From assembly GCA_902806595.1 (NCBI GenBank), contig CADCXC010000005.1, forward strand, positions 1,488,001 to 1,552,000: a stretch of 64,000 bases of DNA, written 5' to 3'. Numbering within the stretch: the first letter of the stretch is position 1; every line of letters begins with the position of its first letter. The translations under genes were made by a program, and so were the position numbers. The notes beneath the pieces were generated by a model. It was given only the letters and a program-made list of their open reading frames with translations, had not been told where the DNA came from and ran no database searches. The DNA comes from Pyrenopolyporus hunteri. Taxonomy: Eukaryota; Ascomycota; Sordariomycetes; Xylariales; Hypoxylaceae. Of the stretch, positions 1-12,555 are shown one piece after another.

Positions 1-2140
1 TATAATATTAATTTTAATAACGATATTAATAAAATAATATAAATTATATTTTAAATAAAATTTCGAATTTTTAAACGTTAACGAATTAATCGAAGAAATA
101 AATTCGAAGTCGATAATATAATTAAAATTTTTTTATAAAAAAGATAATTTTTTTAAAAAAAAATAAAGATTAAAAAAAAAATAAAGTTTATAATAACGTA
201 AAAAAAATAAACGAAAATATAACGTAAATTTTAAGCGATTAAATTAATAAAAAAAAATATTTATAAAAATAATTTTAATTTTAAAAATATTAATTTTAAA
301 TATAATAATAAAAGGAATAATGTAAATTAAATATTTAATAAAAGTAAAAATTTTATAATATATTTTATAAAATAAATAAATTTATATCGTATAAATTATT
401 ATTAATATACGAATTAATTTTTAATGAATTATTATTTATATTTTATAATTAAAATGAATTTTTTTATTATTATTTTTATAATATATAATTTATATACGAG
501 TAAATTTATATAAATTATTTATTTATATTAATAATATTTTATAATAATTTAAGTATATATTTAACGTTATTATTTAAAATTTTTAAAAGGATTTTTTTTA
601 ATATTAAATTAATAAAAATTTTATTTTTTTTAAATTTTAATTATTAATTTTACGTTTAATAACGTTAAATTTTTCGAAAAAATAATTATTTATTTAACGT
701 TAAATATTTTTTATTAAATTTAAATTAAAATTATTTTAAAGTAATATTATATATTAAATATTAATATTAACGAAATAAAATTTTATTTTTATATTTTTAT
801 AAATTAAAATATTATTTAATTAAAATTACGTATTAAAATATTTTTAATTTTATTCGTTAATTAAAAATACGATATATTAATTAAATTTACAAAACGTAAT
901 ATTTTTATTATTTTAAAATAAAATGTTAAAAAATTTTAATTTATTATTAATAAAAAAACTTTAAAATATTTAATTTATTTTTTTTTATTAATAATTATTA
1001 TTTTATATCTTCGTAATTATACGAAATTATTTAAAATTTATTATATAAATTAATGTAAATAAAAATAAAATCGTTAAAAATAATATATATTATAATATTT
1101 TAACTTTAATTATTAATATTTAATCGATATTTAAAAGTTTTATAAAAATATTTAATACGTTTATTACGTAATTTAAATGTAAGTGTAATTTTTTAACGTT
1201 ATATAGGACGTTTTTTATTAAAACGATTTAAAAATTAAATAATAAAATTATTATTTATATATTATAATAATTTAACGAAAAAACGTATATTTTTTTATAA
1301 TATAATAAAATATTTATTAATAAAATTATAAATACGTAATTTAATTTAAATATAAAATTTTATAATTTTAAATTTAAATCGATAAAATTAATTTTTACGT
1401 TTATTAATAATAATTTTATTTAAAAATATAATAAATATATTTTAAAGTTTATTTTTAAATATTTTAAATAAAAAATCGATATAAACGATTATAATTTAAT
1501 AAAATAAATAATTTAATTTATTTAAAATTTTTTCGTAATTTTATTTTATAATATAATATAATATATATATAATTTATTATTTATTATAATTAAAATTTAA
1601 TTTAAAGATATTTTTTATTTAATTAAATATTTTATAAAATATTTAACGAATATTTTTAAAAAAAATTTATCGAAATTATTACGTTTCGATATATTCGATA
1701 TAATTTTTAAAATAATTAATATTTATAGTAAATTAAAAAAAATTATAAAAAATATATATAATATTTAATATATTCGATTCGAATAAAATTAAAAATATTA
1801 TAAATAAATCGTTTAAAAAAATATCGAATAAACGATATTATTTATAATTATAAAATAAAATTTTTAATGTTATATTAATATAAAATTAATTAAAAATATA
1901 TCGAATGTAAAAAATATACGTATATAACGAAAATAACGTAACGAAAAATATCATCGAATATATAAATTTCGTATTAAATTAATAAAAAATATTTCGAATT
2001 AAAATAAAAATAATTTTAATATTTAAAATAATATTTAATTTTCGAAATAATAACGAAAATTTACGATTAATATTTAATCGTAAAACTTAATAATCGAATT
2101 TCGCTTCATTTTATTTTATTTTTAAATTAATTAAAAGTTA
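1..2140. repeat. AT-rich RIP-decayed block, left
   Basis: The block is almost pure A/T. Nearly every remaining C sits in a CG dinucleotide, and no long open reading frame survives. This is the expected outcome of repeat-induced point mutation on an old repeat, where C is turned to T and CpG is the last context left. G outside CG is clearly more common than C outside CG, so decay looks stronger on one strand. The original element cannot be recognised. Normal composition returns between about 2100 and 2200. Confidence 0.9.
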
Positions 2141-3376
2141 TAAATACGTAGAACGTTCCTTAAAATAAAACTATTCTAAAAAAAAAACCGTTTCGTTTCC
2201 TTACCTTTTACCGCTACGGTACCTACATGTACACGTAGGTACTGTAACCACAGATACGGGCTTGGTACCCTCTCAGTACTACGTGAACACGCCCCCATAC
2301 AAGGTTCTATAGAGGCTAGTCAAGGTTACACGCTTATACCTCCGGTTTCAAAGCGTAATTTCATCGACCTAAACCCTTCAATGTTCTTTCTTAAGTCGGA
2401 CCCCTGTTCTGATATCAGAGTCGCTTACATATATGCTATAACTACCTGGTAGGTAAGGGTAGATACCTAGATACCCCAGATTTTAATAGATGGATACCTT
2501 TATGTACCCATCGTTGTGTTTACCTACATGTATATAATGAGCCCAGGTACTCCAAGAGGAACGTATGTACCTGCACGTACGTGGTCACTTCAATTGATGC
2601 AGCCGGAGTTGAAATTAGGTACATAGGTACTGAGTTGAGATTGCCATTCTCAGCCCCATAAGCAGCCACGTCGGACTACCCTCACCCAAACCTCCACCTA
2701 CAACACCTCCAACACTTACACCTACTACAACAACTGCATGATCTACGGTATTCCGCACATGTGCACACCTACGACGGCCTATCTATAGATCATCCGATCT
2801 TTACCAGCTCTACATAAAGCACGTATCAAAATATTCCTATATTGCTGAGCCCCGTGTTAGAATTTCCGTCAGATCTCGGGCCCTGTTTGTTGGCGGTACA
2901 GCGGAAAGAGATGTGACAGATCCTCCCAGTTCACAGCCGCTGGATCGCTTACAGCAACACCAAGATGACCCGTTCGATTGGATGGATCCTTCTAATTCGT
3001 CGCTCGGGATTATTTAAAAATGGCTGCTACGAGCTAGGTATAGGCGCCTGCGCCGGTATTAACGAAAGACCGCTCCAAGTGCCATCGTCAGCCGTACTCC
3101 AGGACACATCACAACTTATTTCTCGTCCATCATAATCCAAGTTCAAGCACGATTTCTGAGATCCCCAAGCCAACAACCCCGATAATTACCTACATACTCC
3201 TCAATGCCGAGTCCTATTACCCCTAATTCATGCACTCTTGTGTACCAATAAAATAATTCATTATCTCGTGCCATCATTCTTATAGGTATGTGTATCATTG
3301 CATCGTCGAGAATCCAAGAAAGAAAAGAAGCCGCGATTCCTTAGTCTAGCTAGGCCCCGGTCCAATACCATCCACG
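2141..3376. other. Non-coding border between RIP block and first gene
   Basis: Composition is normal. The stretch near 2215-2640 is rich in tacctac / taggtac words like those seen in other intergenic parts of the window. I see no credible coding exon and no RNA gene. Confidence 0.6.
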
Positions 3377-4312
3377 TTAAAGGAACCTCTTATTTGCCGG
3401 ATTGCGGACGATGGGGCCTCGCTTCACACCCAGGGTTCGGTTAACCTTCTTGAAGTATTCCTGATGATGCAAGCGGGCCTCGCGAGTCTCCCGCGCATCG
3501 ATTCTCCACCATGGGTTAGAATGACGATTAAACAACCGCCAGCCCCCATCTTCCTTTGTCGTCTTGACTTCCTCACCCCGGAGCACGAGAAAATACTTAG
3601 CTACGCCCGGCTTTTCTGGGCGGCGTCGGAATAGACCCTTCTTACGCTCTGGAAGTAGCTCCGTTACCTGGAACTCGCCTTCTTCAAGGACCACGATCTT
3701 CCATTCGCGTCGACGGAATGGCGTCTTATTTGTTGCCCTGAGCTTGTCGTCTACGAGATGTTGAGCTCGGTTGTATATATCCGCATCGAGACGGAAGACT
3801 CTGTTAGCCAGATCCTGCGCGTAAGATCTGCCCTTCTTACGACCCCTAGCCTCATATTCTCGAACCGCATTCGTGTGCAGTTCAGCCAGCTCTTCCTGGC
3901 CGTATGAGGTCAGGGGGTTGACGTCTAGGAACCCATCATTCAGGCTCTGCCATTTAACGCCCACGTTGATGCCACAAATCGTCTTCCAGGGAACCCAGTC
4001 CATTGTATCTTCGCCACTGGTAATCTCCCAGGCTTCATACACCGTCTTCGATGGCTCGTCGACGGTACTGCTCTCGATCAGAAAACTGCCCCCGCAACCT
4101 TGCGCATATTTGCAAACTTACAATCCCTTGCGTCCAGCAAAATCCGGGTAAGATACCATGGACAGGATAGAGAGAGCATCGTCGTCGACTTCATGCGGCG
4201 CTCCCCCGACAGTTTGAGAATCCTCGTCGTCGCTCAATGACAAGCGACTCGGGCTAGTGGGCGGCATACCCTCGGGATATCCCGCCTGCTTGATCACTCT
4301 TGGGGAAGTCAT
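3377..4312 (-). CDS. Unrecognised basic protein, about 293 aa
   Basis: The gene has two exons, 4312-4122 and 4067-3377. They are joined across a 54-base intron with a GTAAGT donor and a CAG acceptor; a nearer acceptor at 4086 is also in frame but would leave an unusually short 36-base intron. The start is an ATG at 4312. The first 60 residues are acidic and serine-rich (SDDEDSQ near residues 26-32) and look disordered. The rest is basic and rich in Trp, Arg and Lys, with a cluster RRREWK and a C-terminus ending in NPANKRFL. There is no signal peptide, no membrane segment and no motif I can place in a family. It is the first gene inward of the left RIP block and lies head-to-tail with the amidoligase gene. 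Function unknown; an orphan accessory gene is plausible. Confidence 0.7.
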
Positions 4313-5517
4313 TGTTTATATTACGCGACACGGAGATATCAAGTTGAGGTAAATGATTAAGATAATTGTGGAGTTGTGGGATGTGCAAAGGAAACTTGAT
4401 TGAGCTTTCCCGGGAGACCAAGGTAGTTCTTTTATAGATTTGAGTCACCTATCTGCAATCCATTTGGGGGGCCACAGCTCTGGGTTTTCTGATGTTACGC
4501 ATTCCTCTCACGCTGAACGACTTCCGGCGTGGAGGCTCTTGGCAGCTGAAGTCTGCCTAGAGCAATGTCGCATCGGAGTATATATTCGCGATCATGATTG
4601 GGTGCCGTTTGCTGCAGATTGCCGTTCTAGTAGAACCAAATGGATGGTCACGGGTGCATTGTTCGCCCGCATTTATCATTCATGATTCCTCTGTCCGGAA
4701 CGATCCTATATGATGTTTAGGCCCTAGGAGCAGGCTCCCGTGGTGAGTGTAAGGCTGAAGCCGCCAGAACTAGATTGAATATCCAAACTAAACAGCTGAT
4801 TTGGTGTCTAGCCGCAGCGGATTTGTCCTTGTCTCTCATCACCACGGGCATATGCGGCCCATACCGAAAGATTGTCCTCGGCGTAACACTTCCGAGCCAA
4901 AGATTACGCGCCGGGGGCTACTTAGCATCTGATAAACGGCGTCACCGTCGCTTTCGTAGCCTTACCATAAATCTTAGTAGTGCATAAGGGCAAGAAGTAT
5001 CTATGATATCGGTAGGGATCTTTACCTATGCCGTGAAGCGTTCTGCGCGAACCCTCAACCGCTCGCAGTCTTGGAAGGTACCGTGTCTATCCCGAACCCC
5101 TCATTACCCCTATTCAGACCATACGAAAAGCCAGTATCTGTTAATACCTATGTGGTACAGACGGTACTAACCTCCTTAGTATGGCGGTGTACTTACCATT
5201 TATGACGATCCATTAGAAATCAGACAAGGCATAGTAGTTTAGTCTATGCTATCCAAGCCTCACGGTTTCTATGCGGAGAACAGCATCATCTTCCCCTCGC
5301 ACAGCTAGTCCGTTAGAGCAACTACTAGTGGTAACAAGATCTCTAATGGGCTATACAGTTCTTAGCCGATTCATGTTTAATAAAGTATTTCCATATATTC
5401 ATTTTATCGTTTGCCCCGGCTCGGACAAAAGTCCAAGCCCGACACTTATTCACTTATGAGGTTCTCTTAGGTCCAAGATCCCGATAGTTCGCTGGATTAG
5501 CTCCAGTATACCGATTC
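4313..5517. other. Intergenic, 1.2 kb
   Basis: This lies between the 3' end of the amidoligase gene and the start of the orphan gene, both on the minus strand, so it should carry the orphan gene's promoter. The open frames here are under 85 codons with no splice pattern or protein-like composition. Nothing else is seen. Confidence 0.5.
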
Positions 5518-6980
5518 CTAAAGCTCCGGCAAGAATATCGAGTATCCCGGATCAGCTTCCCGATCTAGACGCTGCTGGCCGAAAGTCCTGAATACGCTAC
5601 AAGTTTCTTGCGCGACCCCGAGCTTGCTTAGGAGTTCCCAGACGGTCGAGTTCTTATTAGACACGCAGGCTGCAAGGTCGCCCAAGAGACTCGAGAAGTT
5701 TTCCGATGAGGAATCAACACATCGGCGTATGATAGCGGCAGTGACCTCGATCCAGGCCGTGAGAGGTGCCGGATCAAGCGAGCCCTGCATATGCCGGAAC
5801 TCGATAGTGTTTAGCTGACTCCGGCGAACTTTCCCCGGGAATCTTGAGGCTGCCGGTAGTAGCTCCACGACGGCGACGGACGCTCTGCGAGACTTATTGA
5901 TCTCACCAACTAACATTGCAAGATCGTACATCGTCTCAGCACGCCACAGCCACTGGACCTTGGGCTTGTTCTGGTGGAAAGCCTCGCGAACCTCGAGCGG
6001 GACGTTCTGTTCCATCTCAACGACCCAATCCCCCTCCCCAAGACTGTCAACCCAGCTCGGGAGCTTAGGCATATTGTCCATTGCCATGTTCGTCCCCTTC
6101 TGCAGCAGCGCGGCATACTTATCCGCGTCCCGCCGCCACGACGCATGCAGATCCATGAGCCTCTCCTCAACCACCCACATGAGAGTGAGGATTCGCTTAA
6201 CCGTGATGAGACCATATTCTTTACCGCCGAGACCCCAGTGTACATGGGCGCCGCAGCGACCCGATCGGGTTTCTGAGTCTTTGCCAGCATTCACACTGAC
6301 TAGGTAATTGGCTCGCAGCACTCGGCAGATGATTTCTAGGTCCGATTTCGTTGACGCAAAATCGCGATACCGGTATGCCTTACCAACGAACTCGAAGCCG
6401 AGCCAGAAATAGCCCTGTTGCATGGTAGGTCTGACGACCACGCGCTTCCCGTCCGCCTTCGGGTCGGTCCACTATAATGATGAAGGTAAATAATTTTTTT
6501 TTTCTTAGGGATCATTACGAATTTATTGGTGTCTTGGGAGATGATAAATTGAAGACAGAAGTTTTGGATGTCACATACTATCATCGTCTCTTCAGGCACA
6601 ATGGCATTCTCCTTATATGTACTATAACGGAACTCGTCGAACGCGCCTAGCCTGGGTTCTACGTCGTCGGAATCTGGTGATTGGTCATCCTTGGGATGGC
6701 CCTTCTCTTGATAGAGCGTCGGCACTCCAGCTTCTGACAACTTCTTCGCAATATCGTTTCCGAAGTAGTGCAATCTGCTCATGTGGGTTTTGTGATCATC
6801 GGTAGCGGTTTGAGCCAAATCGAGTGGTTCTTCAGGCACCCGTTGAGGAGATGGCCCGTACTTCCCGTTCTCGACTTTCGGGGGAGACTGGGCCCTAGAT
6901 TCTCTAAAAAGCGTTAGAAACTCTAGCTCAACGCCGAGGGTCGCCGTGTCAGAAAAGACGCTTGCTAAATGGGTGCCCAT
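5518..6980 (-). CDS. Amidoligase_2-family protein (putative COOH-NH2 ligase), 471 aa
   Basis: There are two exons, 6980-6519 and 6471-5518, with a 47-base phase-0 intron (donor GTAATG, acceptor TATAG). I chose the ATG at 6980; reading further upstream gives only non-ATG starts. Family marks are the GVELEFL strand at residues 16-22, the CGAHVHWGLGG motif with His230 and His232, and EFRHMQGSLDP at about 378-388 followed by a Trp. These are the hallmarks of Pfam Amidoligase_2, a glutamine-synthetase-fold group thought to form amide or isopeptide bonds using ATP. Bacterial members accompany peptide-tag or cell-surface modification genes. Fungal members are often annotated only as putative amidoligase, and no substrate is known to me. 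Residues 28-90 are Pro/Ser/Asp-rich and look like an insertion or linker. No secretion signal is seen, so a cytosolic enzyme is inferred. Confidence 0.85.
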
Positions 6981-8759
6981 GATGGATGTCTGAATCAAAA
7001 AGGGTCTGGGAGAGATTCTTCAGAACTTGAGCTTGCTATTTTCCCCATAATCTCCGGGCTGGCGAGCAAACATGACCCCTTAAATATGAGATTTTACCTC
7101 TCGCCTTCCGCGGCGCCTGATTCACCGTTTCCGAGCGAACTCCCACCAGATGCATTCAAAAATGAAGAATCACCTCTGTCTCATACGGATCTGACCTCAA
7201 CGCCCAGACCAGACCAATGGGTGCTCTGTATAGCTACTCCAATGCTGACAGTAAAACTAGCGAGAATTCATTACGCAGAATCTCGAGCGGTTCTGTATCA
7301 TTGGTTTCCGGTTAGTAACGAACTCTCGAACCCCGACTTCCCCTCAGGTTATAGTGAGAATATTGTTGGCTAGAGATAGATTCCGTTCGGTCACGTATGC
7401 GAAACAGAAGCATGCTGTAAGCTGGAGAACCAACATTACCAACACAACCAGCGTCGACGCCAACGATACACCAATCTCCTGGTTCGTAAGTTTGAACGTG
7501 AGTCTTGGTACGTCACATCTCAGTCACCATCCACTACCTGCTTTATCATCGTATACAGCTGGAATGCCGCTATTCCGACTACATTCAAGTGTTATAGATT
7601 ACTTGTCATTTGGAGAGATGAGATAGGGGATTCGGGCATGTCATACAACCGTGCCTTTGCGCTGGAGCCTTGCACTTGTGTATCAAATGATCTATCGCCA
7701 TGGTCGTCGCCGTAGGTCGCTAATCGCACCTGTCCGGGTGTGAAGCGCGGCCCGAACGGCTCACCCGGGAGGTAATGAATGATTCGGCAAGTTACGGCTG
7801 CGGTTATAATGCCGAGAGCCACCTCGGGCCGTGGTCAGAATTCAAGCCCAGCCCGTCGTATTGATCACACCGTACCGGCCATCCTCGCGGAGATAAGCCA
7901 CTGGGATGTTCTTCTACACATACTTAGATACCCCTACATATACGATACGCCGTGACCCAAATTAGATCTACATGTTAGCTCCTTCTCTTGGACATATCGG
8001 GGTTACAATTGTTGTCGATTACATATTTGACACCGGTTGCCTTCGGAAAGGTCGTTCTAGCCGTTGTTCCCAACCCCTGGTTACGCAAAGGACAACTATC
8101 AACAGATGATGACCACCTCGTACCCGTAGAATCAGGGAGGGATCTGTCTGCAGAAATCAGGAGACCATGCACATACGTCCCGGCACGGCAATTGATGCGT
8201 GGCACGAGATTTCTTCACCGGATATAGAGGCTTACCGCTAAGCTCGTGGTGGGTATAGTGCGGTCGAGTTGGGTAGGTGAGGTAAGTCGGGTGTTCTACG
8301 TGGATACGAAGGGAAAATAAATCTGCGGGTCAATCCAGAAGTCTGGAAGAGAACGAAAGGTAAGGTAAGCATAAGCCATGTGATGGGTATTGGTTGGAGA
8401 CACGAATCTGGGGAATGGATGGACTTCCAACATGGGCCCGTGGATGGTCGTTGGAGGCTGCCCCCGGGCTGGAGAACATCTGGGGGAACAAGGTTGTTCC
8501 AAACCGGGGTTGGTTGACTTTTCTTTCTTTCTATCTTTCTTTTTTTTCTCCTCCCTGGTCTTGTCTTTCATTCCTCGACTTCTTCTCCCCTGAGCTGGAC
8601 TATTCCCTGGAAATGTTTAATTGGCTAATTACAACTAGATTCCTTCTCCCTTGCCATCAAGGTTCACTCGTGATCTCAATATTATTCATCGACGGCTTAG
8701 TCAACTGAGAAACCAACTAACAACAACTCCATAAACATCATATCCTCGAGGTGACCAAC
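6981..8759. other. Intergenic, 1.8 kb, divergent promoters
   Basis: This separates the amidoligase gene (-) from the DUF7704 gene (+), so it should contain both promoters. A 134-codon open frame at 6969-7373 (+) overlaps the amidoligase start and has no family resemblance. No other feature stands out except a pyrimidine tract close to the right-hand gene. Confidence 0.5.
8519..8580 (+). promoter_or_regulatory. Pyrimidine (CT) tract upstream of DUF7704 gene
   Basis: This run of about 60 bases is almost all C and T, some 180-240 bases before the ATG at 8760. CT tracts in this place are common in filamentous fungal promoters and lie just before transcription starts. That role is inferred from position only. 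Confidence 0.4.
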
Positions 8760-9227
8760 ATGGCGCCGCGTCAAACTATCCTTCCACTTACCTACCGGGC
8801 CTTCTTCCTGATCATCGAACCCATATCCGCGCTCGTAGGCGCGTTCTACGCGCACTTCCGGCAAGACGAGTACCTTGCGATGACCATACACGACGACTCC
8901 CAAGTCCCACTCGGAACGTCCATCGTTCTCTCGCAGCTCGCCAACCTATACTTGCTATTCGCACTCAACGAGGCCCTAGTATTACGGTGTACGGGCGACC
9001 TTAAGGTCTGGCGGACCGTGCTATTCGTCTTGCTGGTAGCCGACTTCGGCCACCTGTACTCCGTGAGCGGTCTGGGTTCGTGGGTCTACTGGGACGTGAC
9101 GCGGTGGAACGCCATCGACTGGGGGAACGTCGCGTTCGTGTATCTGGGCGCGACGATGAGGATCGCGTTTCTCGCTGGAGTTGGGCTGGGAGCACCGACC
9201 ACGCCTGCGGCCAAGAAAGCAGCCTGA
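8760..9227 (+). CDS. DUF7704-type four-helix membrane protein, 155 aa
   Basis: This is a single exon starting at the ATG at 8760; an in-frame GTG nine bases earlier is not a likely start. Four hydrophobic segments are visible, at about residues 10-30, 55-75, 85-105 and 125-147. A short hydrophilic loop holds HFRQDEY, and the protein ends in a basic KKAA tail that could act as an ER retrieval signal. The region GSWVYWDVTRWNAIDWGN followed by an Arg in the last helix matches my memory of the fungal DUF7704 family. Its function is not established. Length fits the family. The gene is well supported by strong GC3 bias. Confidence 0.8.
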   Translation: MAPRQTILPLTYRAFFLIIEPISALVGAFYAHFRQDEYLAMTIHDDSQVPLGTSIVLSQLANLYLLFALNEALVLRCTGDLKVWRTVLFVLLVADFGHLYSVSGLGSWVYWDVTRWNAIDWGNVAFVYLGATMRIAFLAGVGLGAPTTPAAKKAA

Positions 9228-9881
9228 GGAGAAGATCTCCGCGGATCCGAAGCGAATCGAATCGTTCTTGACTATGTATGGGATATAAGACTCAAATCAT
9301 TACCTCAATGATGTCCGTTGTGGATTCTGGAACAAAGCATTACTCCATATTATCGTCACGTTTTTCTTTCACCGATGCCCTACAGATCACATCTGAAACG
9401 CAAAATATTCTCTCGGCAGAAAGAAATACCGTCCTGGCGATATCGAGATTGAGGGGTTCGTCTTATCTCTGGGAACGTGCCCGATCGGATTGACCAACCA
9501 GAGCCGGAAGGACAACAAAAAGACGGGACAATCCCAGGTTTCCACGGTTAGTCTCGGCCCCTCTTTCGCGAAGAGGACAATCTATTTGCGTATAATACTC
9601 CGAGGTTAGAGCTTGCTGGAGCACCTCCCTGCTAGAGTACAGTTTGGCATAGCTCTGCTACTACGGATAAATGGGTGATTGTCGTTTTTTTTTTTGGAGA
9701 ATGCCCTCTAGTTTCAATGGGGGGAATGGGGGCAGAAGAGGTGGGGGAGAATTCGTGGCTTCAAATATCATCTTCCGCCCCTCCTTAACCCCTCCATCAC
9801 CGCTATTAGTAGCAGGTATTCATACCATACACCCTTTGTATTTACGACAGCCATATCATATTATACAATACCTATCTCAAA
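9228..9881. other. Intergenic, 0.65 kb
   Basis: This is the promoter-side spacer of the alcohol dehydrogenase gene. It includes a G-rich and T-rich stretch at 9685-9760. No gene is seen. Confidence 0.5.
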
Positions 9882-11041
9882 ATGTCAAAATACGACCAAT
9901 TCGAGGGTTTCCAGGTCGAGTCGCCCGAGACCTGGACCCAATTCCAAAAAAGGAAGTTCGACACCAAGCCCTTTGGCGATCACGACGTAGAAATCAAGAT
10001 CGAGTGCTGCGGCGTATGCTCGAGCGATGTCCACACAATCAGCGGCGGCTGGGGCCCCAAGCGCTTCCCGCTCGCCGTCGGCCACGAGATCGTCGGCAAG
10101 GCGTTGAGGGTAGGCCCTAAAGTCACCCTAATCAAGGAAGGTCAGCGTGTTGGTGTCGGTGCCCAATGTTGGTCTTGCTTGGAATGCCGCCAGTGCAAGA
10201 ACGACAACGAGACGTATTGCGCCAAACAGATGGATACCTACGGCGCCGTCTGGCCGGATACTGGCATCGTCACTCAAGGTGGTTACTCGTCCCACGTGAG
10301 GACACATGAGCATTGGTATGTACCGGGATAGTCAAACGTCTACGTTAGGTCCCTATCTATATATGTTCGCTCCTAACCGTTATAATCAGGGTGTTCCCAA
10401 TCCCAGACGAGATACCCAGCCACCTCGCCGCGCCGATGCTCTGCGCCGGCATCACCAGCTACAGCCCCCTGGTGCGCAACGGCGCGGGGCCGGGCAAGAA
10501 GGTCGGGGTGGTCGGGCTGGGGGGGCTGGGGCACTTCGCGGTGCTGTTCGCCAAGGCGCTGGGCGCGGAGACGTGGGTGATCTCGCGGTCGCACAGCAAG
10601 GAGGCGGACGCGCGGGCGATGGGCGCGGACGGGTTCCTGGCGACGCAGGACGCGGGCTGGAACGAGGCGCACGCCATGACCTTCGACCTGATCGTCAGCA
10701 CGGCCAACAACTTCGGCGAAGGGTTCGACCTCAGCGGCTACCTCGCCCTGCTCGACGTCCACGGCAAGTGGATCTCCGTCGGCCTGCCCGAGAACCAGAC
10801 CCTCGACATCCGCCCCCAGGACCTCATCGCCAACGGCTGCCTCATCGGCGCCTCCCACCTCGGCAGCCGCCGCGAGATGCTGGATATGCTGCGCCTCGCC
10901 GCCGACAAGGGCATCAAGTCCTGGGTCGAGACCGTGCCCCTCAGCGCCGAGAACCTGTCCAAGACCGTCCAGAGGCTCCAGAAGAACGACGTGCGGTACC
11001 GCTTTACCATGACGGACTACGACAAGGTCTTTGGCCCGTAG
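9882..11041 (+). CDS. NADP-dependent alcohol (cinnamyl-type) dehydrogenase, 361 aa
   Basis: There are two exons, 9882-10315 and 10390-11041, with a 74-base intron (GTATGT...CAG) that splits a Trp codon. It is a zinc MDR alcohol dehydrogenase of the yeast ADH6/ADH7 and plant CAD group, which reduces aldehydes to alcohols using NADPH. Catalytic zinc ligands are Cys46 (CGVCSSDVH), His68-Glu69 (GHE) and Cys163 (MLCAG). The structural zinc lobe has Cys99, Cys102, Cys105 and Cys113. The Rossmann motif GLGGLGH is at about 187-193, and the SRSHSK segment at 210-215 provides basic and Ser residues suited to NADP. Length is normal and all key residues are present. Exon 2 is markedly GC-rich at third positions. 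Expected to be cytosolic; the natural substrate is not predictable. Confidence 0.95.
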
Positions 11042-12555
11042 AGAGGGAAAAGTCCAGGGGTAGAGAGATGTATGGTATTTAGGTATATATAATCACAGTT
11101 TAGCTACCGGCTATCTATCTTCCTGCATCTGTTCTGGGATCGGGGAGATGCTGCGATAAAGAATAGAACGATTCCACTACTTTCTACGGCACTGGTTTAC
11201 CCCACGAACCTGGTAGCATCGAGTTCTGGGTTGACGACCACCCAAATTTTGTTGATCATTATGTGGTATTTATGAACTAGTTTAATAGGTAGGTACCTAA
11301 GGTATCAATCACATAGATCACTCGTGTTCGTGCTGACGTATTTATGCTGGTGTTGTTAGTATCTCGGAGCAGCTACGTGGGAAGCTTTACCCTTCTCATG
11401 GTCTTAAAAAAATATGGAAAAGGGGTACCAACCGCACAGTTCTGAGCCGTAGTCTATTCCCAAACTGACCGAGCAAGGTAAGTATAGAAAGAGAAGAAAT
11501 CAGACATGGGCGGTGTCTGCGTTAGATCCCGGGATAGGATGAGCTATATTCGTAGTAATGCCAGAATGCTATGTGCTTAATGATACCATAGCCCGCACCT
11601 GATGCCTATTGATATAGCGCCAACGTCAACACTTACCTAATGTAGTGGAATCTTTAGCTATCTAGGCTCCACTGTCTCGTATAACCTGTTTGTTTGTCGT
11701 CGTACCCTGCTTACGTATGACAAGGCTGGGGTTTAGCCACTCACCTGTGAAGCTATTCGTGACTTTTACGACGGATGAGATACCTCGGTGAATATTATCA
11801 CGAGTAGTTGGGTAGGTGGGTAAACACCGAAATAGTCCTAACCATTCACCTAGGTATGTATAGCCCGTAGGATATCGAAAGACTGCTTCCATATATGGAC
11901 ATCCCGCAATCAGGAGGCTGCCCGTCTACCCTTCCCGGCTTACGCAACACCCAGGACACGCTAGGACATAAGGACAATGGGGCGGTCGTATATAGTTGAC
12001 TAGTAACATGCTCGTGATCCCAATTCTCGGTCGTTCTCCTAAGACCTACATGGCGCTGTGCGATCCGTCTCGTATATTCGCTCGGATAAGGGCGAGAATA
12101 TAATTCCTTCGGCGATGATCCATGCGTAGCCTCGAGCTGAGCGTACATGGTGGTGGGATGAGTTTTAATGCTGTGCCGCGACCCAGAACGTCGAACCATC
12201 GAATTGGTCAAGAGAGCTTCAAGTCCTATATTGAGGCGAAGGTTTAGCTAACGGACTTCATAACGGAAGAGACAATATGTACCTACCTAGGTAGGCAACA
12301 TTCTAGAATTTACCTTGCATTTTGACAACTTCCACTGTCGTCCTTGTAAATTATTTTGTTAATTATTATCATGTCATTGTTCGACCAAGCACGGAATATT
12401 GATGATACTCAGCTCCGTCCTAGTGCAGCTATTATCGTACATATATACACCAATTTTAAGAGCCTCCAGCCGGAAATCCCCATCCTTAACGCCGATTTCG
12501 TAGTTCCGCATCTTGATGTCCTCGTTATCAATACACCTGTCCGAAGGTGTTCTTA
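11042..12555. other. Intergenic, 1.5 kb, convergent 3' ends
   Basis: This lies between two genes transcribed toward each other. It contains taggtaggtacctaagg at about 11287-11303. Small open frames on the minus strand (11662-12211) lack start context and family resemblance. Confidence 0.5.

Noticed and set aside
6969..7373. 134-codon frame upstream of the amidoligase
   Set aside because: It overlaps the amidoligase start on the other strand, has no splice signals in context and no family resemblance.
10306..11082. Long open frames overlapping the dehydrogenase exon 2 on both strands (up to 258 codons)
   Set aside because: They are Arg/Pro/Gly-rich shadows of a GC3-rich exon whose true frame has all MDR dehydrogenase motifs.
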